Shown: positions 7,645 through 19,099, counted from the stretch's first letter. The stretch is DNA of 64,000 nt from Leptospira mtsangambouensis (GCF_004770475.1 NZ_RQHK01000017.1:1302001-1366000); one strand, 5' to 3'. The notes: a model not told the origin generated them from the sequence alone. Made by a program: numbers and translations.

Positions 7645-9155
7645 AAATTAAAACAGACGAAGTAACGTCGGTACTAAAACAAGAAATTAAAAACTTCAAA
7701 AAAGACCTTCAAGTTGAAGAAGTCGGAACGGTTCTCGAAGTAGGGGACGGGATTGCGAGAGTTTACGGACTCACTAACGTAATGTCAGGAGAGCTTGTTG
7801 AATTCCAAAACGGAGTTCGAGGACAAGCCTTCAACTTAGAAGAAAACTCCGTAGGGGTTGTAATCTTTGGTGATTATATTAAAATTGAAGAAGGTTTTTC
7901 CGTTAAACGTGTTGGAAAGATCTTCGAAGTTCCAGTAGGACCAGAACTTCTCGGTCGCGTTCTAAACCCACTCGGGGAAGTGATCGACGGAAAAGGACCT
8001 CTGAACGCTAAAAAAACAAGACCGGTTGAGTCTCCAGCTCCTGGAATCGCGATGAGAAAATCGGTTCATGAGCCAATGCAAACAGGTATCAAAGCAATCG
8101 ATGCAATGATCCCAATTGGACGTGGACAAAGAGAGCTTATCATCGGTGACCGTGGAACAGGAAAAACTTCCATCGCAATCGACACCATCATCAACCAAAA
8201 AGGGAAAGGTGTGATCTGCGTTTATGTAGCGATTGGACAAAAAGCTTCTACTGTTGCTTCCACCATCGAAATGTTACGCGAAAAAGGTGCTCTTGAGTAT
8301 ACGATCATCGTATCTGCAAACGCATCGGAACCTGCACCAATGTTATACATTGCACCTTACTCTGGTGCGACAATGGCTGAATACTTTATGTATGAAGAAG
8401 GAAAAGCAACACTTGTTGTGTATGATGACCTTTCGAAACAAGCCGTAGCTTACCGCCAAATGTCACTCCTACTTCGTCGCCCACCAGGTCGTGAAGCTTA
8501 TCCTGGGGACGTATTCTACCTTCACTCTCGTTTGCTTGAAAGAGCAGCGAAACTCGATGATAAATTCGGTGGTGGGTCTATGACAGCACTTCCTATCATT
8601 GAAACACAAGAAGGGGAAGTATCTGCCTACATTCCTACAAACGTAATCTCCATCACTGATGGTCAGATTTACCTTCAATCCAACCTTTTTGCATCGGGCC
8701 TTCGCCCTGCGGTGGATGTGGGGATTTCTGTATCAAGGGTTGGATCTGCTGCGCAAATCAAAGCGATGAAAAAAGTAGCGGGAACTCTCAAGTCTGACTT
8801 GGCTCAGTTCCGTGACTTAGAAGCGTTTGCACAGTTAGGAACAGAACTTGACCCAGTAACTCAAGCTCAGCTTGATCGTGGATACCGAGTTCTTGAAATT
8901 CTAAAACAACCAAACAACTCTCCATCTCCAGTAGAAGAACAAGTGATTTCCATCTTTGCTGTAACAAAAGGATTTATGGATACAATTCCTACTGCAAAAG
9001 TTAGAGAATTTGAATCTTTCCTTTTGAAAACGATGAGAGAACAACACACTGAAATTTTGGAAGAAATTAGAACTGCCAAAGAAGTAAAACAAGAAGCGGC
9101 TCTACAAAAAACAATCAAATCGATTGTTGAACATTTTCTAGCAAAGAATAACTAA
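7641..9155 (+). CDS. atpA: ATP synthase F1 subunit alpha
   Basis: 504 residues, normal length. The Walker A motif GDRGTGKT has Lys175; the subunit binds nucleotide without turnover and supplies the arginine finger in [11 protein letters not shown]. The N-terminal beta-barrel ([17 protein letters not shown]) and C-terminal helical domain are complete. It overlaps atpH by four bases. Confidence 0.98.
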   Translation: MKIKTDEVTSVLKQEIKNFKKDLQVEEVGTVLEVGDGIARVYGLTNVMSGELVEFQNGVRGQAFNLEENSVGVVIFGDYIKIEEGFSVKRVGKIFEVPVGPELLGRVLNPLGEVIDGKGPLNAKKTRPVESPAPGIAMRKSVHEPMQTGIKAIDAMIPIGRGQRELIIGDRGTGKTSIAIDTIINQKGKGVICVYVAIGQKASTVASTIEMLREKGALEYTIIVSANASEPAPMLYIAPYSGATMAEYFMYEEGKATLVVYDDLSKQAVAYRQMSLLLRRPPGREAYPGDVFYLHSRLLERAAKLDDKFGGGSMTALPIIETQEGEVSAYIPTNVISITDGQIYLQSNLFASGLRPAVDVGISVSRVGSAAQIKAMKKVAGTLKSDLAQFRDLEAFAQLGTELDPVTQAQLDRGYRVLEILKQPNNSPSPVEEQVISIFAVTKGFMDTIPTAKVREFESFLLKTMREQHTEILEEIRTAKEVKQEAALQKTIKSIVEHFLAKNN

Positions 9156-9166
9156 GGGGAAAGATC

Positions 9167-10036
9167 TTGGCGACACCGCGTGAGATAAAAAAGAGGATTA
9201 ACTCGGTTAAAAATACGAGAAAAATCACTCGAACCATGGAGATGGTCTCCACGGCAAAGGCAAAAAAAGCCACTAACAAAGTGAATGCGGCGAAACCATA
9301 CGCTGACTTAACACGTGAGTTAGTATCTTCTTTGTCTAGCCTTGCTGGGATCATTCACAGCCCTTACTTAAGGAAGCCGGACAAAATCCGTAAAGTTGCT
9401 ATCCTTGCAATTGCCGCAAACCGTGGGTTATGTGGTGGTTTTAACTCCAATCTTCTTCGTATGGTCAAAAACCGTATCGAAGACTTGAAGTCAAAAGGTG
9501 TGGAAGTAGAAGTTCACGCAGCAGGAAAAAAAGCCATTGCTTTCTTTAAATTTGCAAAGATTGAGTTGGTAACAACACATACCAATATTGATGACAAAGC
9601 GGGCAGTAAAGAAGCAAACGATCTAGCTTCTTACTTTATGGAACGTTTTGCAAATGAATCAGTGGATTCTGTTGAAATTATTTCCACTCATTATTATTCG
9701 GCAGCAACTCAATCTCCGGAAATAACAACTGTTCTTCCGTTATCTATGGAAGATACAAGTGCCAAAGGTTCTTCTGGTCCGGAAGTATTGTATGAACCGG
9801 ATCCAAAAACAATTTTGGAAAACCTTCTCCCAATGGTGATCAAAACAACTTTTGTTAAGATCATTTTGGAGTCGGTAGCTTCCGAACACATTGCACGAAG
9901 AGTGGCGATGAAAGCGGCGACAGACGCAGCAGGTGAGATGATCAAACTTCTAACCCGCGGTTACAACCGAGTTCGTCAGGCAAAAATTACACAGGAAATT
10001 TCAGAAATCGTAGGGGGAGCGGAAGCCATCTCCTAA
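9167..10036 (+). CDS. atpG: ATP synthase F1 subunit gamma
   Basis: 289-aa central rotor shaft. Both coiled-coil ends are clear: [20 protein letters not shown] at the start and [20 protein letters not shown] at the end, with the globular Rossmann-like middle ([15 protein letters not shown]). The start is TTG at 9167 after AAGGGGAAAGATC. Length is normal. Confidence 0.96.
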   Translation: MATPREIKKRINSVKNTRKITRTMEMVSTAKAKKATNKVNAAKPYADLTRELVSSLSSLAGIIHSPYLRKPDKIRKVAILAIAANRGLCGGFNSNLLRMVKNRIEDLKSKGVEVEVHAAGKKAIAFFKFAKIELVTTHTNIDDKAGSKEANDLASYFMERFANESVDSVEIISTHYYSAATQSPEITTVLPLSMEDTSAKGSSGPEVLYEPDPKTILENLLPMVIKTTFVKIILESVASEHIARRVAMKAATDAAGEMIKLLTRGYNRVRQAKITQEISEIVGGAEAIS

Positions 10037-11464
<1,428 letters not shown>

Positions 11465-11469
11465 TTCGG

Positions 11470-11850
11470 ATGAGTAAAGAACTGACTTTAACAGTCATCT
11501 CTCCTGACAAAATCCTTTACCAGGGCAAGGCAGAATCTGTGATTTTGCCTGGTTCTGTCGGTTATTTTGGAATTTTACCAGGCCATGCAACTCTTGTCTC
11601 CCAACTCGATTTTGGGCTGATCAAATTGCATACTGCTGGAAAAGAGTTCCGAATCGCCATCGATGGAGGATTCTGTGAAGTGAGAAATGACCAAATCAGA
11701 GTTCTCACCGAAGGTGGGGATTCTGAAGACGATTTGTCCCATGACCACGCGGTAGAACTCCTCGAGGAAGCGGAAGCCCTTCCCATTTCCAAAGACAAAG
11801 AAATTCTACTAAAGAAAGCAAAAGTTCGCATTTTACTGCACGAACGTTAA
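11470..11850 (+). CDS. atpC: ATP synthase F1 subunit epsilon
   Basis: 126-aa epsilon subunit, which couples the rotor to the c-ring and can inhibit hydrolysis. The N-terminal beta-sandwich is recognised by LTVISPDKILYQGKAESVILPG and GYFGILPGHATLVS; the C-terminal helical hairpin (HAVELLEEAEALP to KVRILLHER) is present. It starts 5 bases after atpD. No clear terminator follows, so transcription may run into the next genes. Confidence 0.95.
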   Translation: MSKELTLTVISPDKILYQGKAESVILPGSVGYFGILPGHATLVSQLDFGLIKLHTAGKEFRIAIDGGFCEVRNDQIRVLTEGGDSEDDLSHDHAVELLEEAEALPISKDKEILLKKAKVRILLHER

Positions 11851-11897
11851 TTTTTTTCCCCCCTTCTTGCCGAAAATAAACCAGAGGGGGATTTCCT

Positions 11898-12194
11898 TTG
11901 GCTATAGATTGGATTCGACGTTCCGTATTGGTAACGATACTATTTGCCGGATTCTTTTACTTAAAGGAAAACCCTGATTTGCGAAAAAGAATCTATTCTG
12001 AAGAGCCGATTCGTGTTAGAATTGAGGGACCCGTATTGAATCCCGGATTTTATTCATTGGAAGCGGGTTCAAATGGAAAGGATTTGATTGAAATGGCGGG
12101 TGGATACTTACCCGGAGCGCAAATCAAAATGGAGGACAGTATCTTGGAACAGCCGTTAGAGGATGGCCAGGTACTAAATTTGGGAAAACGGTAA
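11898..12194 (+). CDS. Small membrane-anchored SLBB-domain protein
   Basis: 98 residues. An N-terminal membrane anchor (SVLVTILFAGFFYL) is followed by one soluble-ligand-binding beta-grasp (SLBB) unit: IRVRIEGPVLNPGFYSLEAG, DLIEMAGGYLPGA, then LEDGQVLNLGKR. SLBB units bind small ligands and usually occur in polysaccharide-export or competence proteins; a free single-domain version is unusual. The start is TTG at 11898, 7 bases after AGAGGGGG. It lies 47 bases after atpC and 9 bases before the acidic protein gene, so the three following genes probably form a unit with it. Confidence 0.7.
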   Translation: MAIDWIRRSVLVTILFAGFFYLKENPDLRKRIYSEEPIRVRIEGPVLNPGFYSLEAGSNGKDLIEMAGGYLPGAQIKMEDSILEQPLEDGQVLNLGKR

Positions 12195-12203
12195 TCGAGG
12201 CGA

Positions 12204-14423
12204 ATGGCGGATCAAGAACAGAATAAAAACGAAGATCTAGAAAACATCGAACCTATACTCGATGAAGACTCGTTTTCTTTGGATTTGGATGATTTTGATA
12301 TGGGTGATGATGATTTGGATGTTTCACCTGGAATCGAAGCCCCAAACCTAGATGATATCTCTGCTTTTGATGATGAAGATGATTCCATTTCGGACATGGT
12401 TGCTTCCTCCGATTCCTATGATGATTTATTAGATATAGATTTAGATTCTGACTTAAATTTACTTGGGGAAGAAGACCCCATTTTGCATGATGAAGACATT
12501 CATGCTGATTTTTCTGACTATGAAGAAGAGTCAGAAAACCAAAAACCCAAAACTCCCACCAAACAAACACATAACGATATTGATGATGAAGACCTTGAAT
12601 TAGAGTTCGATGATGATTTGATCGATCTGGATAAGGAAATTGAATCAATTCTTAATGGTGAAGATGGAATTCTAACTTCTAAAAAATCCAAACAGGATTT
12701 AGAAGAGGAAGAAGATGGCCCAATTTCCCTTTCTCTAGAAGAACTAGAAAACATCACTGGAAATTTGGAAGAGGAAGATCATTTAGGGGAACCAGAACGT
12801 CCTCAGTTTGAAGAAGAAGATCATCAAAATGATCTAATCGATGAACAATCTGATCTTGATTTAGATTTAGACGATTCGGAAATTGATACAAACCTTACGT
12901 TCGATGAAGAAGGTAAACCACAGTTTGATTTAACCGATCATGATGAAGATTCGTTTATACCTAAAGATGATTTAGGTCCTGGAAATGAAGAAGAGGACAG
13001 TGAATTCAAACCTCTTGTGGATCCAGAAGAAGAAGAATTATTTGGTCAAAACAAAGAAGACGAAAATCTTACTTTATCTGATGAAGAACTTGGAAGTATT
13101 CTTGGAGCAGGTGGAGAAGCCAGTTTAGAAGAAACATTAGGTTCTGAAGAAGAATTTTTAACATCAGATGAAGAATCAGAGTTACCAAGTTTCTCTGATG
13201 ACGACAGTGGATTTGATTTGTTAGGTGGAGAATTTGAAACACCTGAAGAAGAACCTACTTTGCAAGAAGAAGAGGATGAAGGTCCTCTTACATTATCTTT
13301 AGAAGAGTTAGAAAATATTTCTGGCGAAGCAGTTGAAGAGGAAGAAGAGGGCTATGAAGAACCAACTTCCGACATCTTAAACGAAGAATTAGAAGATGAA
13401 TCCATTACCTTAAGTCCAGATGAATTAGGAAATATCATTGCGAGTGATCCAATCGAAGAGTCTGATGATTCTGTAAATTTGGATATTGAAGAAACCGATG
13501 AATTAGAAACAGATCTTGGTGATGACTTTGGTTTTGATTTAGGAGAAACCGAATCAGAACTTGAAGAAGAAAGTTCTCTCGAAGGTCTTGAAGGCCAGAT
13601 GGAAGGATTTGAATCTTCTGAGGAAGAGGAAGAAGGTCCGATTGCTCTTTCCATGGAAGAATTGGAATCCATTGCTTCTGCTTCTGATACGGAAGAAAGT
13701 TCAGAAGAAGAGCTTGTTGATAGTTTTGATAGGGCACCACTCCCATACGAAGAGGAACTGACTCCAAAATCCGATTTGATGGCAGAAGATGAAGAAGACG
13801 AATCCATCGCTTTATCGATGGAGGAATTAGAAAACATTACTGCCTCTGAAGAAGAAGATGTGGAAGAGGAAGATATCACTCTTTCACCAGAAAGTTTAGA
13901 TGAAATTCTTGGTGAAGAACTTCCTGGAGAAGGATTGGATGATATTGCAGATCTTCCAATCGAAGAAGAATTTTCTTTATCCGAACAAATTGATGATGAA
14001 GATAATCTAGTAGAACATGAAGCCGAAATGGATTTTGGTGATTTCACTTCTGATTCGACCGTTGATGATAGTTTTGATTTATCCGTTCCTGACTTATCAA
14101 AAGAAACAAGAACACCAACCCTTGCAAGCGATGACTCAGAAGAATTTGAAGTTGATCTAGATGAATATGCAATGGAGGGAAAACTTTCTCCATTGGAAGA
14201 ACTCCGTAAATCCGATGTTTCTGCGCCAGAAGAAAAACGATCTTCCGCAGAAAACGCGTTTGCTGATGCAGGTGGTGAAAACCTATCTGTTGGAGATCGC
14301 AAAAAGGTTCTAGGATATTTAGACAACCTACTTGGTAATCTTCCTGATGAGGTCATCAGAGAGTTCTCGAAATCACAATACTTCGAGTTATATAAAAAAA
14401 TGATGAAAGAATTGGAGTTATAA
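12204..14423 (+). CDS. Highly acidic repeat protein of unknown function
   Basis: 739 residues, overwhelmingly Asp, Glu, Ser and Leu, without signal peptide or membrane segment, so cytoplasmic. Seven copies of a motif close to [IL]-x-L-S-x-[ED]-[ES]-L-x-x-I stand at about residues 174, 289, 362, 401, 480, 535 and 558, usually after an acidic run and often after Gly-Pro. The rest looks disordered. The last 50 residues (about 689-739) are different: a compact helical segment with KKVLGYLDNLLGNLP and YFELYKKMMKEL. It could be a scaffold whose short motifs dock a partner. It is followed one base later by a GAF protein with a similarly acidic N-terminal half. No function is assigned. Confidence 0.8.
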   Translation: MADQEQNKNEDLENIEPILDEDSFSLDLDDFDMGDDDLDVSPGIEAPNLDDISAFDDEDDSISDMVASSDSYDDLLDIDLDSDLNLLGEEDPILHDEDIHADFSDYEEESENQKPKTPTKQTHNDIDDEDLELEFDDDLIDLDKEIESILNGEDGILTSKKSKQDLEEEEDGPISLSLEELENITGNLEEEDHLGEPERPQFEEEDHQNDLIDEQSDLDLDLDDSEIDTNLTFDEEGKPQFDLTDHDEDSFIPKDDLGPGNEEEDSEFKPLVDPEEEELFGQNKEDENLTLSDEELGSILGAGGEASLEETLGSEEEFLTSDEESELPSFSDDDSGFDLLGGEFETPEEEPTLQEEEDEGPLTLSLEELENISGEAVEEEEEGYEEPTSDILNEELEDESITLSPDELGNIIASDPIEESDDSVNLDIEETDELETDLGDDFGFDLGETESELEEESSLEGLEGQMEGFESSEEEEEGPIALSMEELESIASASDTEESSEEELVDSFDRAPLPYEEELTPKSDLMAEDEEDESIALSMEELENITASEEEDVEEEDITLSPESLDEILGEELPGEGLDDIADLPIEEEFSLSEQIDDEDNLVEHEAEMDFGDFTSDSTVDDSFDLSVPDLSKETRTPTLASDDSEEFEVDLDEYAMEGKLSPLEELRKSDVSAPEEKRSSAENAFADAGGENLSVGDRKKVLGYLDNLLGNLPDEVIREFSKSQYFELYKKMMKELEL

Positions 14424-14424
14424 A

Positions 14425-16641
14425 GTGGGACTTCTCGATAGAGCCGAAGAAATTAAAAAGACTTCGGGTTCCCAGACTCCAAAATCGCAAACAAATTCCC
14501 AAGACAAGCCGTCTTTATTGAAAAAGGCAGAACACTTTCGAGAAGAACCTGAATCTCCAATCATAGACTCGGTTCCAATTGCAGATTCCGACTCAGAATG
14601 GTTAGACGATAGTTTTCCAGATACTCTTGCTACAGAAATTGGTGATCTTCCAAATCCCGATGGAGAAGAAGAGTTTGATCTAAGTGATATACCCGAGTTG
14701 ACCGACGCCGACTTTGGTGACTTGGCGGATGAAGAATGGGATGAAAACCCTCTCCCACAATTAGAAAACGATTTAGAAAATGGTCCGAATGATTACCAAC
14801 CAATCTCAGACGAAGATTCCGAGTCTTTAGTAGAGCCAGATTTAGATTTTGATTTGCCTACCGATGAAGAGCCATTACCTGAACTTGAAGCTGAATCTCC
14901 AGAAACACCGGAGCCAACACCAACTCCTGAATCAACAAAGGCAAACGAACCAGAGTTTGGTGATGATTTAATTGATCGTGATTATCATGATGATATTGCA
15001 GAACCCGATGCCCCACTTCCAGAAGTAAACATTTTTGATGAGTGGGAAAACGATGCAAAAAGAGAAGCGGCCAAACAGCCGTTAAGACAAACAAAGGATG
15101 ATCCAGCTCCGATCGGCGAAGATGTATTATTTGATGATGAGTCTGACTTTGGAACTGCACCAATGTCTTATCATCTTGCTTCCAAAAAACGAATCGAAAA
15201 TTACCAAGCCATCTTTGAAATCACAAAGGAAATTGCTTCTTCCAAAGAATTTTCTGATTACTTTGACAACTTAGTTTATAGTTTAATTGGACAAGTAGGT
15301 TGCAATTCAGTTGTTGTTTTAACTTCTACAAACCCCAAAAATCCGAAATGGGAAGCTGTCGCTGCACAAGGAATTCCATCTAAGGATTCTTGGTATCTTT
15401 CTCCAAACGATGAAATCTATTCCCGTATTTCTGATTCTGAAACTGTTATTTATGCAGGTGAATTTAAATCGTCTCGTTTGCCCAACCGAGAATTGAATTT
15501 ATTAAATGAAATGGGTTCTGAAATCCTCGTTCCCATTCGGCACGGTCAAAAGTGTTTTGGAGTATTGTCTCTTGGTAAACTGATCAATGGGGAAGAGTAT
15601 ATCACCGATGATTTAGAATTTGCGAAAATTGTTGGTGATATCGCGGGTTCAGTATTTGAAAGAGTATCTGAATTTGAGTTGATGAATGACAATTTAGTAC
15701 AGGCAAAAGAAGTCATTGGAATCAATGAATCTGTCTTACAATCTGCAAGAGAATTCGCCCGTGTACGTAAAATGGACGAAGCCTATGATCTTCTTATTGA
15801 TAACATTAAAAACAAATTGGGCGTAAAACAGTTTTCCTTTTTGGTCTTGGATTCCGAAACAAGATCCGACTATATCGTGTTTGGTTCTAATTTTATTTTG
15901 CCAGAAAGAGCCAAAGATTTTAAACTCAGTAAGGACTCGGATATTGTAGGGATGGTATCCAACGTTCCTGGTGTTTATAAGTTAGAAAATTTTAGAGAAG
16001 ACTCGGAGCTGAAATCTATTTTTACAAATGATGAGTTAGGGATTATGAGCGAGTTTACCATCCTTCCCATCATCAATCTCAATTGGCTTGTGGGAATGGT
16101 AGTTGTCCATTCGACTAGTACTGCCTGGACTGACACAACAAGGGATGTTGCCGTAGCTCTTCTTGAAACTTCTGCTCCTGTATTTGCAAATCTTTTGATC
16201 CTACAAGAAAAAGAAGCATTGTTTAGAAACCCATTCAACCCTTTAGAATCTCGAATTTTAAGCGAGATCGAAAAATCATCTCAGATGAATTTAAATTTTA
16301 CCGTTTCTTTATTCAAAATTCAAAATGTATCCAGAATGGTTCATTTGGTAGGGGCTGGAACATTCGCTCGTTATGCGGATGTTCTTCGTAAAACAATGAT
16401 GGATCATATCGGGGAATTGGACTTTTTTACTAGAGTTGGGCAAGGAAAATTTGCAATGGTTCTTCATGGAAAAGACAAAGAAGAAACCGAAGTAGTCATC
16501 AAAAAAATCAAATCCTCTTTTGCAAAAAAAGAAGAAGCCATCATTGGTTCGTTTCGTGCCACTTACCGGGTTCTAAATTTGTCTTATCCTGATGATACCA
16601 AGGACAAAAATCAATTTTTGGAAATGGTTGAAGAAGCCTAA
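14425..16641 (+). CDS. Acidic N-terminus, two GAF domains and degenerate GGDEF
   Basis: 738 residues from GTG 14425. Residues 1-10 (MGLLDRAEEI) and about 30-40 (SLLKKAEHFRE) share an LL-x-[KR]-AE motif; residues about 40-250 are acidic and probably disordered. GAF-like domains span about 254-420 (FEITKEIASSKEFSDYFDNL to SLGKLINGEEYITDDLEFA) and about 433-600. The C-terminal 135 residues resemble a diguanylate cyclase fold, but the GG[DE]EF signature reads GQGKF (672-676), so cyclase activity is unlikely. It could be a ligand-sensing cytoplasmic protein working with the preceding acidic protein. GAF ligands cannot be read from sequence. Confidence 0.75.
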   Translation: MGLLDRAEEIKKTSGSQTPKSQTNSQDKPSLLKKAEHFREEPESPIIDSVPIADSDSEWLDDSFPDTLATEIGDLPNPDGEEEFDLSDIPELTDADFGDLADEEWDENPLPQLENDLENGPNDYQPISDEDSESLVEPDLDFDLPTDEEPLPELEAESPETPEPTPTPESTKANEPEFGDDLIDRDYHDDIAEPDAPLPEVNIFDEWENDAKREAAKQPLRQTKDDPAPIGEDVLFDDESDFGTAPMSYHLASKKRIENYQAIFEITKEIASSKEFSDYFDNLVYSLIGQVGCNSVVVLTSTNPKNPKWEAVAAQGIPSKDSWYLSPNDEIYSRISDSETVIYAGEFKSSRLPNRELNLLNEMGSEILVPIRHGQKCFGVLSLGKLINGEEYITDDLEFAKIVGDIAGSVFERVSEFELMNDNLVQAKEVIGINESVLQSAREFARVRKMDEAYDLLIDNIKNKLGVKQFSFLVLDSETRSDYIVFGSNFILPERAKDFKLSKDSDIVGMVSNVPGVYKLENFREDSELKSIFTNDELGIMSEFTILPIINLNWLVGMVVVHSTSTAWTDTTRDVAVALLETSAPVFANLLILQEKEALFRNPFNPLESRILSEIEKSSQMNLNFTVSLFKIQNVSRMVHLVGAGTFARYADVLRKTMMDHIGELDFFTRVGQGKFAMVLHGKDKEETEVVIKKIKSSFAKKEEAIIGSFRATYRVLNLSYPDDTKDKNQFLEMVEEA

Positions 16642-16649
16642 GTAACTTT

Positions 16650-18047
16650 GTGTTATTTAATTCGATTTCTTTTCTTTTTCATTTTATATTCTTTTATTCA
16701 ATTTACTATTTCGTTTCTAACCGAATTCGAAAGTACCTACTTCTTTTCTTTGGAATATATTTTTATTCGCAGTGGGGAATTAAACCCACCATTTTACTGC
16801 TAACTTCCGTAATTTTTAATTACTCTTTGGCAAGATACCTTGCGAATGAGTTGGGTCAAAAACGTAAGGTAATATTTATATTTGGTGTAAGTGCAAATTT
16901 ACTCTATCTTGCCGCCTTTAAATATTTTGTGTTTGTTTGGCAGTTGTTTTCTGATTTAAAGATTAGTTTTGGTTTTCCTGGAGTTATTTGGAAACCTGAA
17001 ATTATTTTACCAATTGGAATTTCTTTTTATACATTTCATAACATTAGTTACTTAATTGAAGTTTATGACAAACGAATCAATCCTACAAAAAACTTTTTCA
17101 CTTTTGCAATTTATGATTTGTTTTTCCCGCTTTTACTGCTCGGGCCAATTGAAAGACCAGGAAATCTAATCCCACAAATAGAATCGAAACAAACCATCAC
17201 CAAAGAAAAGATATGGAATGGCATTTCTTTATTTTTATGGGGGGTTTTCATTAAATCCACAATCGCTGATCCATTTTCCCGGTATGTAGAAATCCATGCT
17301 CCGTCTTTTGAATCTTTGGAACCTGGAATTTTATGGATTGTGGCACCAGTCATTGCTTTTCAAGTGTATGCGGATTTTTTTGGTTACTCCCTTTGTGCTA
17401 TGGGTCTTGCGGAGATGATGGGCTTTCAGCTTATGAATAATTTTAAAAGGCCATTCTTTTCTTCGAATCCATCCGAGTTTTGGTCCAAATGGCATATCTC
17501 TCTTTCAACATGGTTACGGGATTACGTCTATATTAAGTTAGGTGGAAATCGTCATGGTTTTCTTCGGGAAAATACAAACTTAATGGTGGTTTGGTTTCTT
17601 GCCGGAATTTGGCATGGAGCAGGTTACGGATTTGTGATTTGGGGAATTTATTTGGGATTATGTTTGGTTCTCTATCGCTGTCTAAAACATTACGGTTTGG
17701 TGAAGGAGAATATAGGTTTTATATCTCTTTTCGGTGTCTTTTTTACTTTTTATAGTTTTTCAATGGGCTTGTTACTATTTCGTATCCAGTCTCCTTTTGA
17801 AACAAAGTTAATTTTACAAAATTTATCTTCTTTTCCAAATCTTTCTTCCATACCTTTGATGATTCTTTGGACAGCATTGCCATTAATTCTTTTTGATTTT
17901 TGGCAGGAAAAAAAAGATACAGACCGTCCGAACTTTTTTATATCCACAAAGCCATATTCATTTCTTTTTATCTTTTTCTTTTTGTTCCTTTGGTTTTCAT
18001 TATTTTCTCCGTTTGGAAAACAGGATTTTTTCTATTTTCAATTTTAG
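16650..18047 (+). CDS. MBOAT-family membrane O-acyltransferase (AlgI-like)
   Basis: 465 residues with about ten membrane segments. The family moves an acyl or acetyl group across the membrane onto exported polysaccharide, lipid or protein. The two signature histidines are His282 in FWSKWHISLSTWLRDY and the catalytic His322 in LAGIWHGAGYGF. The start is GTG at 16650, eight bases after the previous stop. The next gene encodes an SGNH-like DUF1574 protein, the same partnership as AlgI with AlgJ/X, so the two probably acetylate an envelope glycan together. The acceptor is unknown. Confidence 0.9.
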   Translation: MLFNSISFLFHFIFFYSIYYFVSNRIRKYLLLFFGIYFYSQWGIKPTILLLTSVIFNYSLARYLANELGQKRKVIFIFGVSANLLYLAAFKYFVFVWQLFSDLKISFGFPGVIWKPEIILPIGISFYTFHNISYLIEVYDKRINPTKNFFTFAIYDLFFPLLLLGPIERPGNLIPQIESKQTITKEKIWNGISLFLWGVFIKSTIADPFSRYVEIHAPSFESLEPGILWIVAPVIAFQVYADFFGYSLCAMGLAEMMGFQLMNNFKRPFFSSNPSEFWSKWHISLSTWLRDYVYIKLGGNRHGFLRENTNLMVVWFLAGIWHGAGYGFVIWGIYLGLCLVLYRCLKHYGLVKENIGFISLFGVFFTFYSFSMGLLLFRIQSPFETKLILQNLSSFPNLSSIPLMILWTALPLILFDFWQEKKDTDRPNFFISTKPYSFLFIFFFLFLWFSLFSPFGKQDFFYFQF

Positions 18048-18055
18048 AATTCATT

Positions 18056-19099
18056 ATGAAATTACGTTTGCTTTTTATCACCTTATTGGCTATTTCCCTT
18101 TTTATGCATATGACAGAAGAATGGATCATTCAGTTCTGTGAGACAACTTCTGTTTATTGGTATTTTGCAAATGAACGTACGATTCGGACGAAAGCAAAGG
18201 TTCTAGTTTTAGGGGACAGTCAGATTGTTAGTGGGATTTCACCTGAGACAATTGCAGAAATCGAAGGACTGTCTAAAGAGGAAATTTTATACCTACCGAA
18301 ACCAAGCCAACAACCGGAAGGAATTCTTTCCGATTCTTTAGATGTTGTCTACAAACTACCTAAACTAAAGAAAGTTTATGTAAATTTATCTCCCTTAAAT
18401 ACGAGTAAAAACTCAGTCACCGATGCAAACAGACAATTGTTTTATTCCTTTGGAAATTTGTCCAAATATACTATCACACATCCTTTGCTCAGGAAGGCAT
18501 ACTTTTCTAACCTAACAGATTTGAGCTGGAAATTGATTGTTAAGATTTTTCCATATTTTGGCCTTAGTTCAAATATCAATCGTTTGGTGTATGATCCGGC
18601 TGCACAAAATGATATCTCAAGAAGAAAACAAGAGTATTTATACATTCAAGATAGTATAAAAAACAAACAAGGTGCTTGGGTATGGAAATCGATAGGTGAA
18701 GATCCCACATTATTAGAATCAGAAGTTTTTCCAAATTTAAATACTCAGATATTAGCAGGAAAGCGGGATTTATCCATTCAGTTGTGGTTCGAATGTGTTC
18801 GCCTTTGGGAAAAACAAAATTTAGAGATAGTATTCCTTCGGATTCCATTTTCACCTAAGATGGAAAAGGATATATTGAAAACAGATGCGAACTTAGTTGC
18901 CGATGGGTTTTTTAAAACGATTTCGGCAGATCCCAATCGAAAGAATATAAAAGTTTTAGATTTTAAATCTGTGTTTTTAGATGAGTATCAGTATTTTGCT
19001 GACTTAACACATCTCAACCAAAAAGGAAGAGATGCGTTTTCTGTAATTTTGAAAAGAGTACTATTTGATCACGCCCACTCGTCTACCGAGGGCATGTAG
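18056..19099 (+). CDS. DUF1574 / SGNH-hydrolase-like exported protein
   Basis: 347 residues from ATG 18056, eight bases after the MBOAT stop. An N-terminal hydrophobic anchor (LLFITLLAISLFMHM) precedes a periplasmic domain with GDS at 53-55 (VLVLGDSQIVSG) and Asp316-x-x-His319 near the end (FADLTHLNQKG), the Ser and Asp/His positions of SGNH esterases and AlgJ/AlgX acetyltransferases. DUF1574 is a family expanded in Leptospira and often found beside MBOAT genes. The frame is open back to 17900 inside the MBOAT gene, but that part is an out-of-frame shadow. The 3' end overlaps a small convergent gene by 39 bases. Confidence 0.82.
   Translation: MKLRLLFITLLAISLFMHMTEEWIIQFCETTSVYWYFANERTIRTKAKVLVLGDSQIVSGISPETIAEIEGLSKEEILYLPKPSQQPEGILSDSLDVVYKLPKLKKVYVNLSPLNTSKNSVTDANRQLFYSFGNLSKYTITHPLLRKAYFSNLTDLSWKLIVKIFPYFGLSSNINRLVYDPAAQNDISRRKQEYLYIQDSIKNKQGAWVWKSIGEDPTLLESEVFPNLNTQILAGKRDLSIQLWFECVRLWEKQNLEIVFLRIPFSPKMEKDILKTDANLVADGFFKTISADPNRKNIKVLDFKSVFLDEYQYFADLTHLNQKGRDAFSVILKRVLFDHAHSSTEGM

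Noticed and set aside
11851..11897. Hairpin of C and G runs between atpC and the SLBB gene as terminator
   Set aside because: The T run comes before the C run, none follows the G run, and the G run serves as the ribosome site of the SLBB gene.
13352..14356. 334-codon minus-strand open frame inside the acidic protein gene
   Set aside because: It is the antisense of Glu/Asp/Ser codons and reads as a serine-rich, low-complexity protein; the plus-strand frame has the start, coupling to neighbours and folded C-terminus.
17900..18055. N-terminal extension of the DUF1574 protein
   Set aside because: The extra 52 codons lie in another frame of the MBOAT gene; the ATG at 18056 gives a normal membrane anchor.
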